From: Spirochaetales bacterium
Lineage (GTDB): Bacteria > Spirochaetota > Spirochaetia > Sphaerochaetales > Sphaerochaetaceae
DNA length: 12,706 nt
Reading direction: 5' to 3'
NCBI GenBank assembly: GCA_022785155.1
Contig: JALFRH010000109.1
Location: 1 to 12,706 of the forward strand
In this document: one piece after another, positions 1 through 6,074 of the stretch
Layout: every line of letters begins with the position of its first letter
Position numbering within the stretch: position 1 is the stretch's first letter
The notes under the pieces: generated by a model
Told to the model about the DNA's origin: nothing
Database searches by the model: none
What the model saw: only the letters and a program-made list of their open reading frames with translations
Made by a program: the position numbers and the translations under genes

Positions 1-945
1 CCTATAGAGGAGTTCATCGTAGGATGTACAAGGGACAACTACGACAAGAGGCACATCGCACCAGGAGATGAGAGGGAGGTCTCCCTCTTGAATTCATTCG
101 TCCCGTACCTTTGCCCAAAATGTAGCTCCGGTTCAATCATCAAGTACGGCAAGACCGGTGTGGGCCTAACCAGATACAAGTGCAAGGATTGCAGCGGCAC
201 ATTCACTGTAATAACAGGAACGATATTCGACCAGAGGAAGATTTCCATATCACAATGGCTGGACTTCATGGTGATGATCATAGGCCACGGAAGCTTCAAC
301 CTCACTTCGAAGATAAACAGAAATGCTTTTACTACGACGAAATATTGGATGGACAAGCTGTTCCTAATCCTGGAGGGTTGGCAGGAGTCCATAATGCTGG
401 AAGGCAAGATATATCTTGACGAGACGTATTATCCTCTTATGGGAAAGGATACGGAGAAGAGGCCTGACGGCAAGGGTATGAGGGGGCTTTCAAGGAACAA
501 GATGTGCATAGGCTGTGCCTGGGATGGAAAGAACCTGATATGCATAATGGAAGGCTTCGGAAAACCTTCAAAGAAGCACACATGGGAATCCTTCTCTTCA
601 CACATAAAGGAAGGCTCAAAGCTTATACATGACGGAGAAAACTCACACTCCTTGCTTGTGGACAAGCTCAACCTTTCAGAAGAAATACATACTACAAAGG
701 AAACCAGAGGGCTCAAGGACAAAGAGAACCCTATGGATTCAATAAACAAGCAGCATGCAATGCTTAAGAAGTTCCTTAGGGCACATTCGGGTTTCGACAG
801 AGACGACTTGCAGGATTACCTTAACTTCTTTAGTTTCATCGCATCAAATCCGGATCAGGAAACCCTTGAAAAGGTCAAAATTCTGCTGGAATTGGTTTTC
901 TATAATCCGAAAATACTGCGATATCGCAACAAAAACCGCGATTAA
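1..945 (+). CDS. IS1595-like transposase, 5' partial
   Basis: DDE-type transposase of the IS1/IS1595 zinc-ribbon group, expected to cut and join ends of its own insertion sequence. Numbered from a TTG at 88, a zinc ribbon is formed by C9/C12 and C32/C35. It is followed by a GTIFD motif, a helical segment, and an RNase H-like core with D111 (YLDETYY) and D182 (IHDGENSH). The third catalytic position is probably N220 or H223 in INKQHAMLKKFL, as in family members with DDN or DDNH instead of DDE. The frame is open from base 1, and the upstream residues (EEFIVGC, RHIAPGDERE) read like protein, so I call the gene as entering from the left. However, the TTG at 88 has a good SD (GGGAGG, 7-nt gap) and is the only in-frame start visible. 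The C-terminus looks intact (stop 943-945). Without the left end the terminal inverted repeats cannot be defined. Family confidence is high; the start is uncertain. Confidence 0.85.
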   Translation, partial: PIEEFIVGCTRDNYDKRHIAPGDEREVSLLNSFVPYLCPKCSSGSIIKYGKTGVGLTRYKCKDCSGTFTVITGTIFDQRKISISQWLDFMVMIIGHGSFNLTSKINRNAFTTTKYWMDKLFLILEGWQESIMLEGKIYLDETYYPLMGKDTEKRPDGKGMRGLSRNKMCIGCAWDGKNLICIMEGFGKPSKKHTWESFSSHIKEGSKLIHDGENSHSLLVDKLNLSEEIHTTKETRGLKDKENPMDSINKQHAMLKKFLRAHSGFDRDDLQDYLNFFSFIASNPDQETLEKVKILLELVFYNPKILRYRNKNRD

Positions 946-1079
946 CGCTCAGAATCGAAGGTTTTCACCAACACGGTGCACTAAAAGACTTTTCTATAAT
1001 TTCCTCCCCAATAGATCGATACAAAGCGATTATAAGGAAAACAGTGTTTTGTTTTGGGAGACCGGTGGATGGTTGTTAT

Positions 1080-1108
1080 ATAAGGGGAGTCTTCTCTCTC
1101 CCCCTTAT
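1080..1108. terminator. GC-rich hairpin between convergent genes
   Basis: The arms ATAAGGGGAG (1080-1089) and CTCCCCCTTAT (1098-1108) pair over 10 bp with one bulged C and an 8-nt loop. The hairpin sits in the 206-bp gap between the stop of the + strand transposase and the stop of the - strand nuclease gene, where a shared terminator would be expected. Neither side carries a clear T-tract, so it is not a canonical intrinsic terminator. It could instead be a processed 3'-end structure or part of the insertion-sequence end. Confidence 0.35.
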
Positions 1109-1151
1109 CTGCTATATCAATAGACGATATCATTAAATGAAGAATCTGTTG

Positions 1152-2141
1152 TCAAAGAGACTCTTTCTTATACGACTCCTTCTTCTCCATAAACTCTTCC
1201 TCTGTCATTTTTGCTGTGTCTGCAGCAACATTGACAGCTATTTTTCCTTCATCCACCAACTGGAACAATGTCAGAAGGGAGCCTTCTCTTTTTCCTTCCT
1301 CGATACCTTTCCTGCGTCCTATATCCTCTACAGCCTTGCTTAGATTACACATTTCAATCACCTCTTCTTCCAATTTCTTGTCCATCGCTATTCCATACCT
1401 GGAACCCAGTATCTCCTTCCTCCTCTCCAGTGCCATGCTGGAAGAGAGCAGTACGGATAGTAGTCCCACCAGGGGGGCTTCGGAGCTGTCATAGTCCTCC
1501 ACAAGAGATATCACCACCACCTCCATTTTATCATAGTCGGAGACGTGGATAAAGCTATTTCCCCTGACCTCATCCTCCCTTAACGAGTACCGGATTATGG
1601 TGTCTTCCCTTTTTCCTTCGGGCTTGGGGCATATCCATATGGAATAGACCTTCTGCATCTTATGGTAGTCCATATTCTTGAACACGGTCCCATACTGCTC
1701 GGAGAGCATCCTTGCACAGTAGTATATCCCCCTTGTGACAAGTGCGTACTTCGGGTTGTCCTGGTTCTGTATCTCCATGTTGACTATAAGGAAAATGTCA
1801 CCGTCCCCTCCAGGCACCCTGGCCCTGAACCTGAGGTCATAGTACATGTTCCCTTCATTGATGGATGATGACTCGGAGTTCATCATCTCCACGCTTTCGT
1901 CCCCATCCAACCCTCTGTTTTTGTTGCCCTGGTCCTGGTGTACGGCCTTATCCGAAACCGACACGCCGCCTATGCAGTTTTCCATGATGTAGGCCACGTC
2001 ATAGTCCCTGAACTCGCTGCACGCTTTTTTGAGTATCCAGGCGATCACCGCCTTGAAGGATAGGATCCTCTTTGCAGACGCATCGTATCTGGCACATTTT
2101 CCTGCAGCCTCCATGCTTAATGCTATGGCTGTATCAGGCAT
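1152..2141 (-). CDS. Rpn family nuclease / PD-(D/E)XK putative transposase
   Basis: Protein of 329 aa of the Rpn (YhgA-like, PD-(D/E)XK nuclease family transposase) group. Characterised Rpn proteins are DNA endonucleases that promote RecA-independent recombination; some act in phage defence. The nuclease core is visible as D102 (YYDLRF) after a variable N-terminal region, then a hydrophobic beta-strand leading to E123-x-Q125 (LIVNMEIQNQ), the usual D...ExQ arrangement. The C-terminal part has the charged RRKGIEEGKREG segment and a short LFQLVDEGKI helix typical of these proteins. I start it at the ATG at 2141 because AAGGAGG lies 5 nt upstream. A TTG directly before it would leave only 2 nt to that site. 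Upstream DNA is AT-rich, with TATATA-like boxes but no convincing -35. Such genes come in variable multi-copy sets, so it may have moved with the neighbouring insertion sequence. Whether it is active cannot be judged. Confidence 0.85.
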   Translation of the reverse strand: MPDTAIALSMEAAGKCARYDASAKRILSFKAVIAWILKKACSEFRDYDVAYIMENCIGGVSVSDKAVHQDQGNKNRGLDGDESVEMMNSESSSINEGNMYYDLRFRARVPGGDGDIFLIVNMEIQNQDNPKYALVTRGIYYCARMLSEQYGTVFKNMDYHKMQKVYSIWICPKPEGKREDTIIRYSLREDEVRGNSFIHVSDYDKMEVVVISLVEDYDSSEAPLVGLLSVLLSSSMALERRKEILGSRYGIAMDKKLEEEVIEMCNLSKAVEDIGRRKGIEEGKREGSLLTLFQLVDEGKIAVNVAADTAKMTEEEFMEKKESYKKESL

Positions 2142-2216
2142 CAATTCCTCCTTTCGAGTTTTATATTTAGGATTGCTTCCTGATATATAAGACGCGAAAA
2201 TCCTGGAAAATGACCA

Positions 2217-2232
2217 AAAATAGCCCTATTTT
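2217..2232. repeat. Perfect AT-rich palindrome
   Basis: AAAATAG, two C residues, then CTATTTT form a perfect 7-bp inverted repeat with a 2-nt centre. It lies in the 113-bp gap between the two - strand genes, just past the stop of the zinc-ribbon gene and upstream of the nuclease gene. The loop is too tight for a normal terminator stem, so a protein-binding site (operator) for the nuclease gene is the likelier reading. It may also be chance in AT-rich DNA. Confidence 0.3.
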
Positions 2233-2254
2233 GTGTTAAAACCAAGGTGTTGTG

Positions 2255-2542
2255 TCATGCTCTGAAGTTGAAACCACAGTCATGGCAATAATAGGTTTTC
2301 TTTGTAAGGGTGAACCATCCTTTGCTTTTCCAAACATATCCTCTATTCAAAAGAGCCTTGATAATAGCCATCCACCAATCCCAAAGGATAAAGATGACGA
2401 GGCCTATGCACCATTTGATAGGTATCCAGATCAGATACAAAAAGCCGAAAACAAGGAACCAAAGACAGCCATGCTTGCTCCTTTCGTTTGTCAGTTGGAC
2501 TCTGTGACTCCCGCATTTGGGGCATCTGGGGTTTATACTCAA
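2255..2542 (-). CDS. Small zinc-ribbon membrane protein
   Basis: A 95-aa protein not recognised as a named family. Two CxxC knuckles, C7/C10 (RCPKCGS) and C86/C89 (YYCHDCGF), would together form one zinc ribbon. Between them lie two hydrophobic stretches (about 27-42 and 44-61) that look like a transmembrane or re-entrant hairpin rich in Trp. If real, both termini are on the same side of the membrane, probably cytoplasmic, and meet to bind one Zn. The start is a TTG at 2542. It is chosen because GAGGAG (2550-2555) sits 7 nt upstream and because the first CxxC follows within six residues. The + strand ORF over the same bases has no family features. The gene diverges from moxR and shares a 47-bp intergenic region with it. 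The function is unknown; a metal-dependent membrane sensor or assembly factor is only a guess. Confidence 0.7.
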   Translation of the reverse strand: MSINPRCPKCGSHRVQLTNERSKHGCLWFLVFGFLYLIWIPIKWCIGLVIFILWDWWMAIIKALLNRGYVWKSKGWFTLTKKTYYCHDCGFNFRA

Positions 2543-2575
2543 TTCCGATCTCCTCTTCCAAATAACTCTAATTCC

Positions 2576-2583
2576 ATTATACT
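2576..2583. promoter_or_regulatory. Overlapping divergent -10 elements
   Basis: The bases ATTATACT carry a perfect TATAAT on the - strand (2581-2576) and TATACT on the + strand (2578-2583). The - strand element would start transcription near 2569, giving the zinc-ribbon gene a leader of about 26 nt that contains its GAGGAG site. The + strand element would start near 2590, which is the A of the moxR ATG. The -35 regions are poor on both strands. Single shared AT-rich -10s that fire both ways are known in bacteria. This is inferred from sequence only. Confidence 0.45.
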
Positions 2584-2589
2584 TACAGT

Positions 2590-3522
2590 ATGAATAAAGG
2601 AAGAGAATTTGCTTTAAGAATTAAGGAAAATATAGGGCAGGTGATTGTAGGTAAAGATGAGACCATATCACTGTTGTTGACAGCCCTTATTTCAGGAGGC
2701 CACGTCCTTTTGTTGGATATGCCGGGAACAGGAAAAACAAAACTGGCAAAGAGCCTTGCCAAGAGCTTGGATCTTGATTTTGGAAGAATACAGTTTACTC
2801 CGGACCTCTTACCTTCCGATATTCTAGGCTTGAACTACTTTTCACAGAAGGAAGGGGAGTTTGTATTCAGAAAGGGCCCTATATTTACATCGATACTATT
2901 GGCAGACGAGATAAATAGAGCTACACCCAGAACCCAGTCCAGTCTCTTGGAGTCGATGGAGGAGCATCAGGTCACCATAGATGGGGAGACAAGGAAGCTT
3001 GGGGATCCGTTCTTTGTAATAGCAACAGAAAACCCTATAGAAACAGCCGGTACCTATCCTCTTCCAGAGGCCCAGATAGATAGATTTTTCATGGTGTTGG
3101 AAATGGGTTATCCAAGTAAAGAGGAGGAAGTGAAGATTCTATCCCGTTTCTCCCTTTCCGATCCTCTGGATACTTTGGAAAGCGTCTCAGGAAAAGAAGA
3201 CCTGGAGGAAATGAGGAGGGAAGCCGGAAAGGTGTATGTTCATCCTGATATCTTGGATTATATGGCTTCAATCACCGCTCGCACCAGGGAAAAGGATGGA
3301 ATGGGGATAAGTACCAGAGGTACACTGGCCTTGATGCGTGGCGCAAAAGCTTGGGCCATGCTCGAAGGGTATGATTATGTGACCGTATCCCATGTAAAGA
3401 AAGTGGCGCCCCACATTCTTTCACATAGATTGGGAATCGATATCAAGAGGGGAAGAAAAGAAATCCTGTCGATTCTTTCTTCTCTTCCTGCACCCACCGA
3501 GGAGTGGGGGAAAAGACAGTGA
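2590..3522 (+). CDS. MoxR family AAA+ ATPase
   Basis: A 310-aa cytoplasmic AAA+ ATPase of the MoxR group, thought to work as a chaperone that assembles or activates partner complexes, typically with DUF58 and VWA-domain proteins. Walker A is at 43-50 (DMPGTGKT) and Walker B at 103-107 (LLADE), followed by INRA. Sensor 1 is the ATENP at 145-149 (family usual ATQNP), then GTYPLPEAQIDRF carries the conserved Arg. The lid domain has the STRG...LMRGAKAWA helix. Length is normal for the family. The ATG at 2590 is the only start, because an in-frame TAA lies at 2569. It has no SD, and the putative -10 ends 6 nt before it, so the mRNA may be leaderless. The next gene overlaps its stop by 4 bases (GTGA), which indicates translational coupling. 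Confidence 0.93.
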   Translation: MNKGREFALRIKENIGQVIVGKDETISLLLTALISGGHVLLLDMPGTGKTKLAKSLAKSLDLDFGRIQFTPDLLPSDILGLNYFSQKEGEFVFRKGPIFTSILLADEINRATPRTQSSLLESMEEHQVTIDGETRKLGDPFFVIATENPIETAGTYPLPEAQIDRFFMVLEMGYPSKEEEVKILSRFSLSDPLDTLESVSGKEDLEEMRREAGKVYVHPDILDYMASITARTREKDGMGISTRGTLALMRGAKAWAMLEGYDYVTVSHVKKVAPHILSHRLGIDIKRGRKEILSILSSLPAPTEEWGKRQ

Positions 3523-4592
3523 GATTTATTCTTCTTCCCCTTGTTCTGATACTCTTATTCTTTATTGAAAGGGCCATTTATAAAAAGCTTTGGAGAAAAG
3601 CTTTGAATGTAAGTGTGGTGTTTTCAGAAAAAACAATCAGAGAGGGTGATGGGGTGAAGGTAATGGAGAAAAGTGAAAACAGGAAAAGATTACCCTTATC
3701 CTTTGTAAGTATAGAGTGGAGTCTGGAAAGGTTATGCAATCAATATAAAGAGGGGGATAAACCCTTTGCCGTCTCTTCTTCATTCTCTCTTCCGTCTTTT
3801 AGTTCTGTGAAGAGGAATAAGACGATTAATGGCTTAAAAAGAGGTATTTATACTATAAATAATGGTAGAATAACTTCTACAGACCTTTTTTCTTTAGAGA
3901 ATTATATATATCCACTCTATTCAGGTTCAAGGCTTTTTGTTTTTCCTGAAAGAAAAGAAGCTTTCTCATCTTCATATGCATACAGGGGATTTTTGGGTAC
4001 TGTGCTGTCCAGGAAGATGAACCAGGAAGATCCCTTTGAGATCAAGGGCATAAGACCATATTTCCCGACAGACAGCATGCGTGTGGTCAACTGGAAGGCC
4101 AGCGCCAAGACAGGAAGCCTTAAGGTGAACCAATACGAGTGGACTACAGATGAAAGCGTAATGGTCATCTTGGATTTGTCAAAAGGGGAAGAGGAGGAAA
4201 AAGAGACTTTGATCAAGTATGTTTCCTCCTTTTGTTCCTTGATGCTGAAAAGAGGCGTTTCCCTTTCCCTTGTAAGCAACGGCCGCCATTATGAAGACGG
4301 GAATAGAGTGAAGGTGGATGAAGGAAGCGGCATAGGTCATATTGATTCCATAGACAGGGCTCTTTCCGCTGTCAAAGTCTTTTCCTCCCAAGATTCCTCT
4401 TCCCGGTTTTTAAATGAAATTCTTCATAATGAATTGAAATGTGTTCCTGTATTGTTCGCTGTTTCCGTAGAAGAGGAAGAATCTGAAGACTTCTTCTCTT
4501 TGTCCAAAAAAGAAGGAGCTATATTCCTTCTTTATGGTAGAGAGGGGGAAAGGGTTTTCGTTTTGGAGGAAGAAGATGAAAAAAGAGATTAA
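3519..4592 (+). CDS. DUF58 domain-containing membrane protein
   Basis: The usual operon partner of MoxR ATPases. It has one N-terminal hydrophobic segment (ILLPLVLILLFFI, about residues 3-16), then a beta-rich region with 'SFVSIEW' and 'KRGIYTI' stretches. The DUF58 signature follows (around residues 172-205): FEIKGIRPYFPTDSMRVVNW, then KASAKTGSLKVNQYE. Conserved Arg, Pro-x-Asp, Trp and Ser-Ala-Lys positions are present. The segment after it (VMVILDLSKGEEEE) resembles the beta-strand and Asp-x-Ser of a von Willebrand A-type fold. I prefer the GTG at 3519, whose GTGA overlaps the moxR stop. The GTG at 3504 would add five residues but has no upstream SD. The next gene begins 17 nt before this one ends. 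The exact role is unknown for the family. Confidence 0.88.
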   Translation: MRFILLPLVLILLFFIERAIYKKLWRKALNVSVVFSEKTIREGDGVKVMEKSENRKRLPLSFVSIEWSLERLCNQYKEGDKPFAVSSSFSLPSFSSVKRNKTINGLKRGIYTINNGRITSTDLFSLENYIYPLYSGSRLFVFPERKEAFSSSYAYRGFLGTVLSRKMNQEDPFEIKGIRPYFPTDSMRVVNWKASAKTGSLKVNQYEWTTDESVMVILDLSKGEEEEKETLIKYVSSFCSLMLKRGVSLSLVSNGRHYEDGNRVKVDEGSGIGHIDSIDRALSAVKVFSSQDSSSRFLNEILHNELKCVPVLFAVSVEEEESEDFFSLSKKEGAIFLLYGREGERVFVLEEEDEKRD

Positions 4593-5775
4593 AAGATACA
4601 CTTTCTTCCTTTCTCTTCTGGGGATAATCAACGTCTCTTTGATTGTCTTATCAATAAACGCTGTCATTGTAATGAACTTTCCTGAGTATTCAGGAATAGA
4701 GCATCTATGGAATATATATGGTGTTTTGATTCCTCTTGTACCCTTAACTGTCCTCAATGAAGGAAAAGGAGAAAAAAGAGGATGGAAAATCCTCCTTCTC
4801 TCCTTGGCTGTATTTTCAGTATTCCTTTCCAAGGGAAATGTGGCAAGGACAGGATGGGGGTTGTCTTTGTCTATGTTTATGATTCCTTCTCTGTTCGGCC
4901 CTAGGCCTGATGGTAAGCCATTGATGATGAAGCCCCATATATGGCAGGGCTTGGTTTATTTGATTTCTTATGGCATTGGCCAAATAAACGGGAATCAGGA
5001 ATTGATATCCCTGGAAATAGTGGTGATCTACATATTTTTTGTCATCTGGGTCCTTTCTATAAACATCAATGGGACAATGAAGAGGATAAGGGATGAGAAA
5101 GGAGAGGTGGAGGTGGATTCCATCTTGAAGGAGAACAGAAAAAGGATTCTCCTTTTTATTGTTCTCTTTTCTCTGCTTTCCCTCCTTCTTCCCTTTATTT
5201 TGGAGAACATCAAGGGAGAAAGGGTCGTTTCAGATGTTGTCTACGAGTGGGGTGAGGAAAAGGAGGAAGAGGATATCTACATAGAAAGATATGAAAGGGA
5301 AAAGGGAACCAGCGGGAAAGCCAAGGCCTTGGATTTTTCGCCGTTAGGTAATCTTTTGATGTGGACTTTCATTCTCATGGTCATAGGCTTTCTTATACTG
5401 GAGTTATATGCCTTAATGACAAGGATCAAGGGAATTGATGGAAGAAAGGTCAGGCACAAAGACCAGTTTGATGAAGATTTTACTATGGAAGCTTTGATGG
5501 ATAGGGAAGAGAGGACGAAAAGAAGCTTTAGGCTCTTTCCTGGATATGAAGAGAAGATTCGGAGTCTATATAGAAAGAATGTCGAAAAAAGAGCAAAGGG
5601 AGAGGAGCTTTCCTCTTTGTCCACAGAAGAGATAGAGGCCCGTATCCTTTCTTTTGATAATTATGAGTTTTCTTCCATCTATGAAGACATAAGATATTCC
5701 CAAAAGAAGCCTGGGAGAGAAGACTATGAGAGGATGAAGAGAATCCTGGGCAGACAAAAAAAGAGCAGCAAATAA
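4576..5775 (+). CDS. TgpA-like membrane protein with DUF4129-like tail, no transglutaminase domain
   Basis: Third gene of the moxR operon, 399 aa. The N-terminal two-thirds is membrane-embedded, with hydrophobic stretches at about 9-34, 45-60, 70-85, 94-107, 122-137, 145-163 and 191-209. A charged Glu/Lys-rich loop follows, and a last segment around 258-280. The tail (about 305-390) reads YEEKIRSLYRKNVEKRAKGE, then STEEIEARIL and YEDIRYSQKKPGREDYERM. This matches the layout of DUF4129 (IRxLYR... TPxE... YxxxRY), commonly the C-terminus of TgpA-type proteins next to MoxR and DUF58. The transglutaminase core with its Cys/His/Asp that normally precedes such a tail is absent; only a charged loop of about 50 residues fills the gap. 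The ATG at 4576 is chosen for GGAGGA 5 nt upstream. An in-frame start at 4534 lies deeper in the DUF58 gene without better support. The 3' end overlaps an SRP RNA on the other strand. Confidence 0.8.
   Translation: MKKEIKRYTFFLSLLGIINVSLIVLSINAVIVMNFPEYSGIEHLWNIYGVLIPLVPLTVLNEGKGEKRGWKILLLSLAVFSVFLSKGNVARTGWGLSLSMFMIPSLFGPRPDGKPLMMKPHIWQGLVYLISYGIGQINGNQELISLEIVVIYIFFVIWVLSININGTMKRIRDEKGEVEVDSILKENRKRILLFIVLFSLLSLLLPFILENIKGERVVSDVVYEWGEEKEEEDIYIERYEREKGTSGKAKALDFSPLGNLLMWTFILMVIGFLILELYALMTRIKGIDGRKVRHKDQFDEDFTMEALMDREERTKRSFRLFPGYEEKIRSLYRKNVEKRAKGEELSSLSTEEIEARILSFDNYEFSSIYEDIRYSQKKPGREDYERMKRILGRQKKSSK
5756..5762 (-). terminator. U-tract ending the SRP RNA
   Basis: On the - strand, seven T residues follow two bases after the 9-bp closing stem of the SRP RNA, so stem plus U-tract can act as an intrinsic terminator. 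The same bases on the + strand encode Gln-Lys-Lys codons near the end of the DUF4129-like protein. Confidence 0.6.
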
Positions 5776-5861
5776 TCCTGGTCACATACATAATCCTCTG
5801 ACCGTTGCTACATTCCTGTCCTGGCGGGGTTGGGAGGCATGCATTGCCTGGCATCTGCTGC
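5765..5861 (-). ncRNA. ffs: Small bacterial signal recognition particle RNA (4.5S type)
   Basis: RNA component of the signal recognition particle, which binds Ffh and FtsY to target membrane and exported proteins. Read 5' to 3' on the - strand, the core is AACCCCGCCAGG, ACA-GGAA-UGU, AGCAACGGU. This is the conserved SRP domain IV: the CAGG/AGCA asymmetric-loop motif closed by a 3-bp stem and GGAA tetraloop. The ACA/UGU pair replaces the common UCC/GGA while keeping pairing, which supports a real RNA. Outer helices also pair: CCUC with GAGG, AUGCAU with AUGUAU (one G-U), and the ends GCAGCAGAU with AUUUGCUGC over 9 bp. Length is about 97 nt, typical for the small form without an Alu domain. 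The 3' end runs 11 nt into the stop end of the convergent membrane-protein gene. End positions are inferred from the closing stem. Confidence 0.93.
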
Positions 5862-5868
5862 AAAAACA

Positions 5869-5897
5869 ATAATGAATGATTTTTCCTTTTGAGTAAA
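5869..5897 (-). promoter_or_regulatory. Candidate promoter of the SRP RNA
   Basis: On the - strand, TTTACT (5897-5892) as -35 and CATTAT (5874-5869) as -10 are separated by exactly 17 bp. A 7-nt discriminator then leads to the G at 5861, the first base of the closing stem. Each box matches the sigma-70 consensus at 4 of 6 positions. The spacing and the agreement with the predicted 5' end are the main support. Confidence 0.5.
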
Positions 5898-5986
5898 GAG
5901 GGGGATAAACGTCACTTTTTCCCTTAAAAATCCGTTTTTTACAAAAAGGCTGTCTGTATTATCTGACAAAATTTAATAAAAATAAT

Positions 5987-6013
5987 TTGGTAAAGGGGGG
6001 ATTATTCTATTAT
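5987..6013 (+). promoter_or_regulatory. Weak candidate promoter of the ABC operon
   Basis: The 213-bp gap between the SRP RNA and the first operon gene must hold the + strand promoter. TTGGTA (5987-5992) and TATTAT (6008-6013) are the best pair I see, with a short 15-bp spacer holding a run of six G. The rest of the gap is AT-rich, with no clear operator or riboswitch. This is a weak call. Confidence 0.22.
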
Positions 6014-6074
6014 TTAAGGCATTTCTGTTGGGATAACGAAAAAGTCCGATATCTAAAAACTTTTTGCAACATTG

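Noticed and set aside
429..749. Minus-strand ORF inside the transposase
   Set aside because: Antisense to the conserved catalytic core; no independent support.
917..928. 12-bp perfect palindrome TGCGATATCGCA near the transposase stop
   Set aside because: Lies within codons of the conserved C-terminus. Without the left end of the element it cannot be tied to a terminal repeat, so chance is likely.
961..1079. Possible right end of the insertion sequence, with a small CACC/GGTG inverted repeat at 966-978
   Set aside because: Terminal repeats need the matching left end, which is outside the window; no target-site duplication can be assigned.
1216..1868. Several plus-strand ORFs opposite the Rpn-type gene
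   Set aside because: They are Ser/Pro-rich shadows of the Glu/Lys-rich antisense gene, with no SD or domain.
2252..2593. Plus-strand ORF opposite the zinc-ribbon gene
   Set aside because: The opposite strand has paired CxxC motifs, a membrane hairpin and an SD. This frame has none, and would overlap the moxR start.
4410..4832. Minus-strand ORF across the DUF58/DUF4129-like junction
   Set aside because: Lies over the overlap of two supported genes and has no recognisable motif.
5528..5869. Minus-strand ORF of 113 codons over the end of the DUF4129-like gene
   Set aside because: It runs through the SRP RNA and antisense to a well-supported gene, and its product has no protein-like features. 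The conserved bases there are explained by the RNA.
5875..6074. Possible riboswitch or operator upstream of the ABC operon
   Set aside because: AT-rich sequence with short runs of G, A and T, but no stable multi-stem fold or strong palindrome. Only weak promoter boxes were found.
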